Assembly: GCA_036435485.1 (NCBI GenBank)
Contig: CM071595.1
Coordinates: 3,348,001 to 3,412,000, forward strand
Length of the DNA stretch: 64,000 nucleotides
DNA from: Saposhnikovia divaricata
Taxonomy: Eukaryota > Streptophyta > Magnoliopsida > Apiales > Apiaceae
Direction of reading: 5' to 3'
Shown here: positions 62,901 through 64,000 of the stretch, one piece after another
Numbering within the stretch: the stretch's first letter is position 1
Layout of the letters: every line of letters starts with the position of its first letter
Notes under the pieces: generated by a model
Told to the model about the DNA's origin: nothing
Database searches by the model: none
Seen by the model: the letters and a program-made list of their open reading frames with translations, nothing else
Translations under genes and position numbers: made by a program

Positions 62901-64000
62901 CGTGTACTAACCCCTTTGAGGATTATCCGAAAACCGAGTTTCGGTCATTTCAGCCCCGATTCAGGTCCGACCGGCACCAAATAAAATTTCATTGAATTCC
63001 AATAACCCATGGATCAAAATATGTAAAAATATCCACAAAATGGTCCGACTCGATTTTTAACAATATCCCCTGTACTAACCCCTTTGAGGATTATCCGAAA
63101 ACCGAGTTTCGGTCATTTCAGCCCCGATTAAGGTCCGACCGGCACCAAATAAAATTTCATTGAATTCCAATAACCCATAGGAACAAAATATGTAAAAATA
63201 TCCACAAAATGGTCCGACTCAATTTTTAACAATATCCCGTGTACTAACCCCTTTGGGAATATCCGAAAATCGAGTTTCGATTATATCAGCTCCGATTCAG
63301 GTCCGAAACGCGTCAAATAAAATTTTGTTGAATCCCAATAACCCGTAGGAACAAAATATGTAAAAATGTCCATGAAATGGTCCGGCCCGATTTTTAACAA
63401 TATTTCGTGAACTAACCCTTTTGAGGATTATCCGAAAACCAATTTTCAATCATATCAGGTCCGATTCAGGTTCGAATTACGTCAAATAAAATTTTGTTGA
63501 ATTTTAATAACCCATAGGAACAAAATCTGTAAAAATATCCACAAAATGGCCCGACTCGAGTTTTAACAATACCCCGTATGCTAACACCATTTTAGGATTA
63601 TTCGAAAGTCGGGTTTCGATCATATCAGCTCCGATTCAGGTCCGAATTACGTCAAATAAAATTTCATTGAATTCCAATAACCCATAAGAAAAAATATGTA
63701 AAAATATCCATAAAATGGTTCAACTCGATTTTTAACAATATCCCGTGTACTAACCCCATTGAGGATTATCTGAAAACCGAGTTTCGGTCATTTCAGCCCC
63801 GATTCAGGTCCGACCGGCACCAAATAAAATTTCATTGAATTCCAATAACCCATTGGAACAAAATATGTAAAAATATCCGCAAAATGGTCCGACTCGATTT
63901 TTAACAATATCCCCTGTACTAACCCCTTTGAGGATTATCCGAAAACCGAGTTTCGGTCATTTCAGCCCCGATTCAGGTCCGACCGGCACCAAATAAAATT

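Larger units (their letters stand above)
1..64000. repeat. Satellite array, about 169-bp monomer, higher-order repeat organised
   Basis: The whole window is head-to-tail copies of one monomer family, 379 copies by hand count (378 complete), mean about 168.9 bp, all in the same orientation. Monomers begin with GAATTC, GAATCC or GAATTT and end with AAATTTCATT or AATTTTGTT. Classes A, B, C, D and E differ at many fixed diagnostic sites and recur in the order A-B-C-D-E, which is the definition of a higher-order repeat. No insertion, inversion or non-satellite stretch was seen. Nucleosome-sized monomers in HORs are typical of centromeric satellites; a centromeric role here is inference. Species and satellite name not recognised. 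Confidence 0.98.
53710..64000. repeat. Mega-unit copy 2, 61 monomers, cut by window end
   Basis: Units: 53710 ABC2-F, 54386 ABC2-D-E, 55226 ABC2-F, 55902 ABC2-F, 56578 ABC2-D-E, 57422 fusion-D, 57761 gamma-F, 58436 ABC2-D-E-E-E, 59618 A-B/C-D, 60124 gamma-F, 60799 ABC2-D-E, 61643 ABC2-D, 62319 gamma-D2-E, 63162 ABC1-D-E. It aligns with 39713-53709 without that copy's internal 3202- and 1344-bp duplications. The last E (63837) lacks only about 5 bases, so a further unit probably starts just outside. Confidence 0.9.

Noticed and set aside
1..64000. CRISPR array
   Set aside because: There are no short repeats separated by unique spacers. The period is about 169 bp and all of it is repeated.
1..64000. 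AATAAA polyadenylation-like motif in nearly every monomer (CAAATAAAAT)
   Set aside because: It occurs by virtue of the repeat unit with no associated gene or transcript evidence.
1..64000. Telomere-like AATAACCC motif near each monomer start
   Set aside because: It is a single occurrence per monomer within fixed satellite sequence, not a tandem short telomeric repeat.
1..64000. tRNA, rRNA or retroelement LTR inside the array
   Set aside because: No monomer departs from the satellite pattern for more than a few bases, so there is no room for such an element.

Overview
This window is one uninterrupted block of tandem satellite DNA. I see no protein-coding gene, RNA gene, transposon, CRISPR array or unique sequence in it. 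By eye I resolve 379 head-to-tail monomers of about 169 bp (usual range 165-171), all in one orientation, from base 1 to base 64000; only the last is cut, by about 5 bp. A monomer of nucleosome length, a strict higher-order repeat (HOR) and long near-identical duplications are what a eukaryotic centromeric or pericentromeric satellite array looks like. The sequence alone does not tell me the species. A plant or an invertebrate is plausible, and I recognise no named satellite family.

Five monomer classes follow each other as A-B-C-D-E (168+169+170+169+169 = 845 bp). The A-B-C trimer (507 bp) is a nearly fixed core and the tail varies. I count 77 intact A-B-C trimers, with tails D-E (39), F (22; F is a D/E hybrid monomer), D alone (12) and D-E-E-E (4). 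Seven further units have a core damaged by an A/C or B/C fusion. The trimers fall into three linked lineages, here named alpha (23), beta (40) and gamma (11), plus three alpha/beta recombinants.

Layout: 1-5412 holds 5-mers, 4-mers and one 9-mer. 5413-14196 is a 30-monomer unit (5068 bp) followed by a 22-monomer version (3716 bp) that lacks one 1352-bp 8-mer. 14197-17238 is two tandem copies of the 9-mer. 17239-29064 is 5-mers, two 18-mers, one 19-mer and a 10-mer. 29065-39712 is a family of 3211-bp 19-mers, one copy carrying a 1858-bp in-register deletion and one followed by a tandem 10-mer. 39713-53709 is a 13,997-bp, 83-monomer unit, repeated from 53710 to the window edge in a shorter 61-monomer form. 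The indels I can name account exactly for the 3701-bp difference.

The window reads as a record of repeated unequal homologous exchange: duplications nested in duplications, hybrid monomers at the breakpoints, and every junction in register. Sequence-level signals of possible functional interest are a short dyad near monomer position 105-121 with a compensatory base-pair change between classes, phased A-tracts near the monomer start, retained CpG, and a strong C-over-G bias on the + strand.
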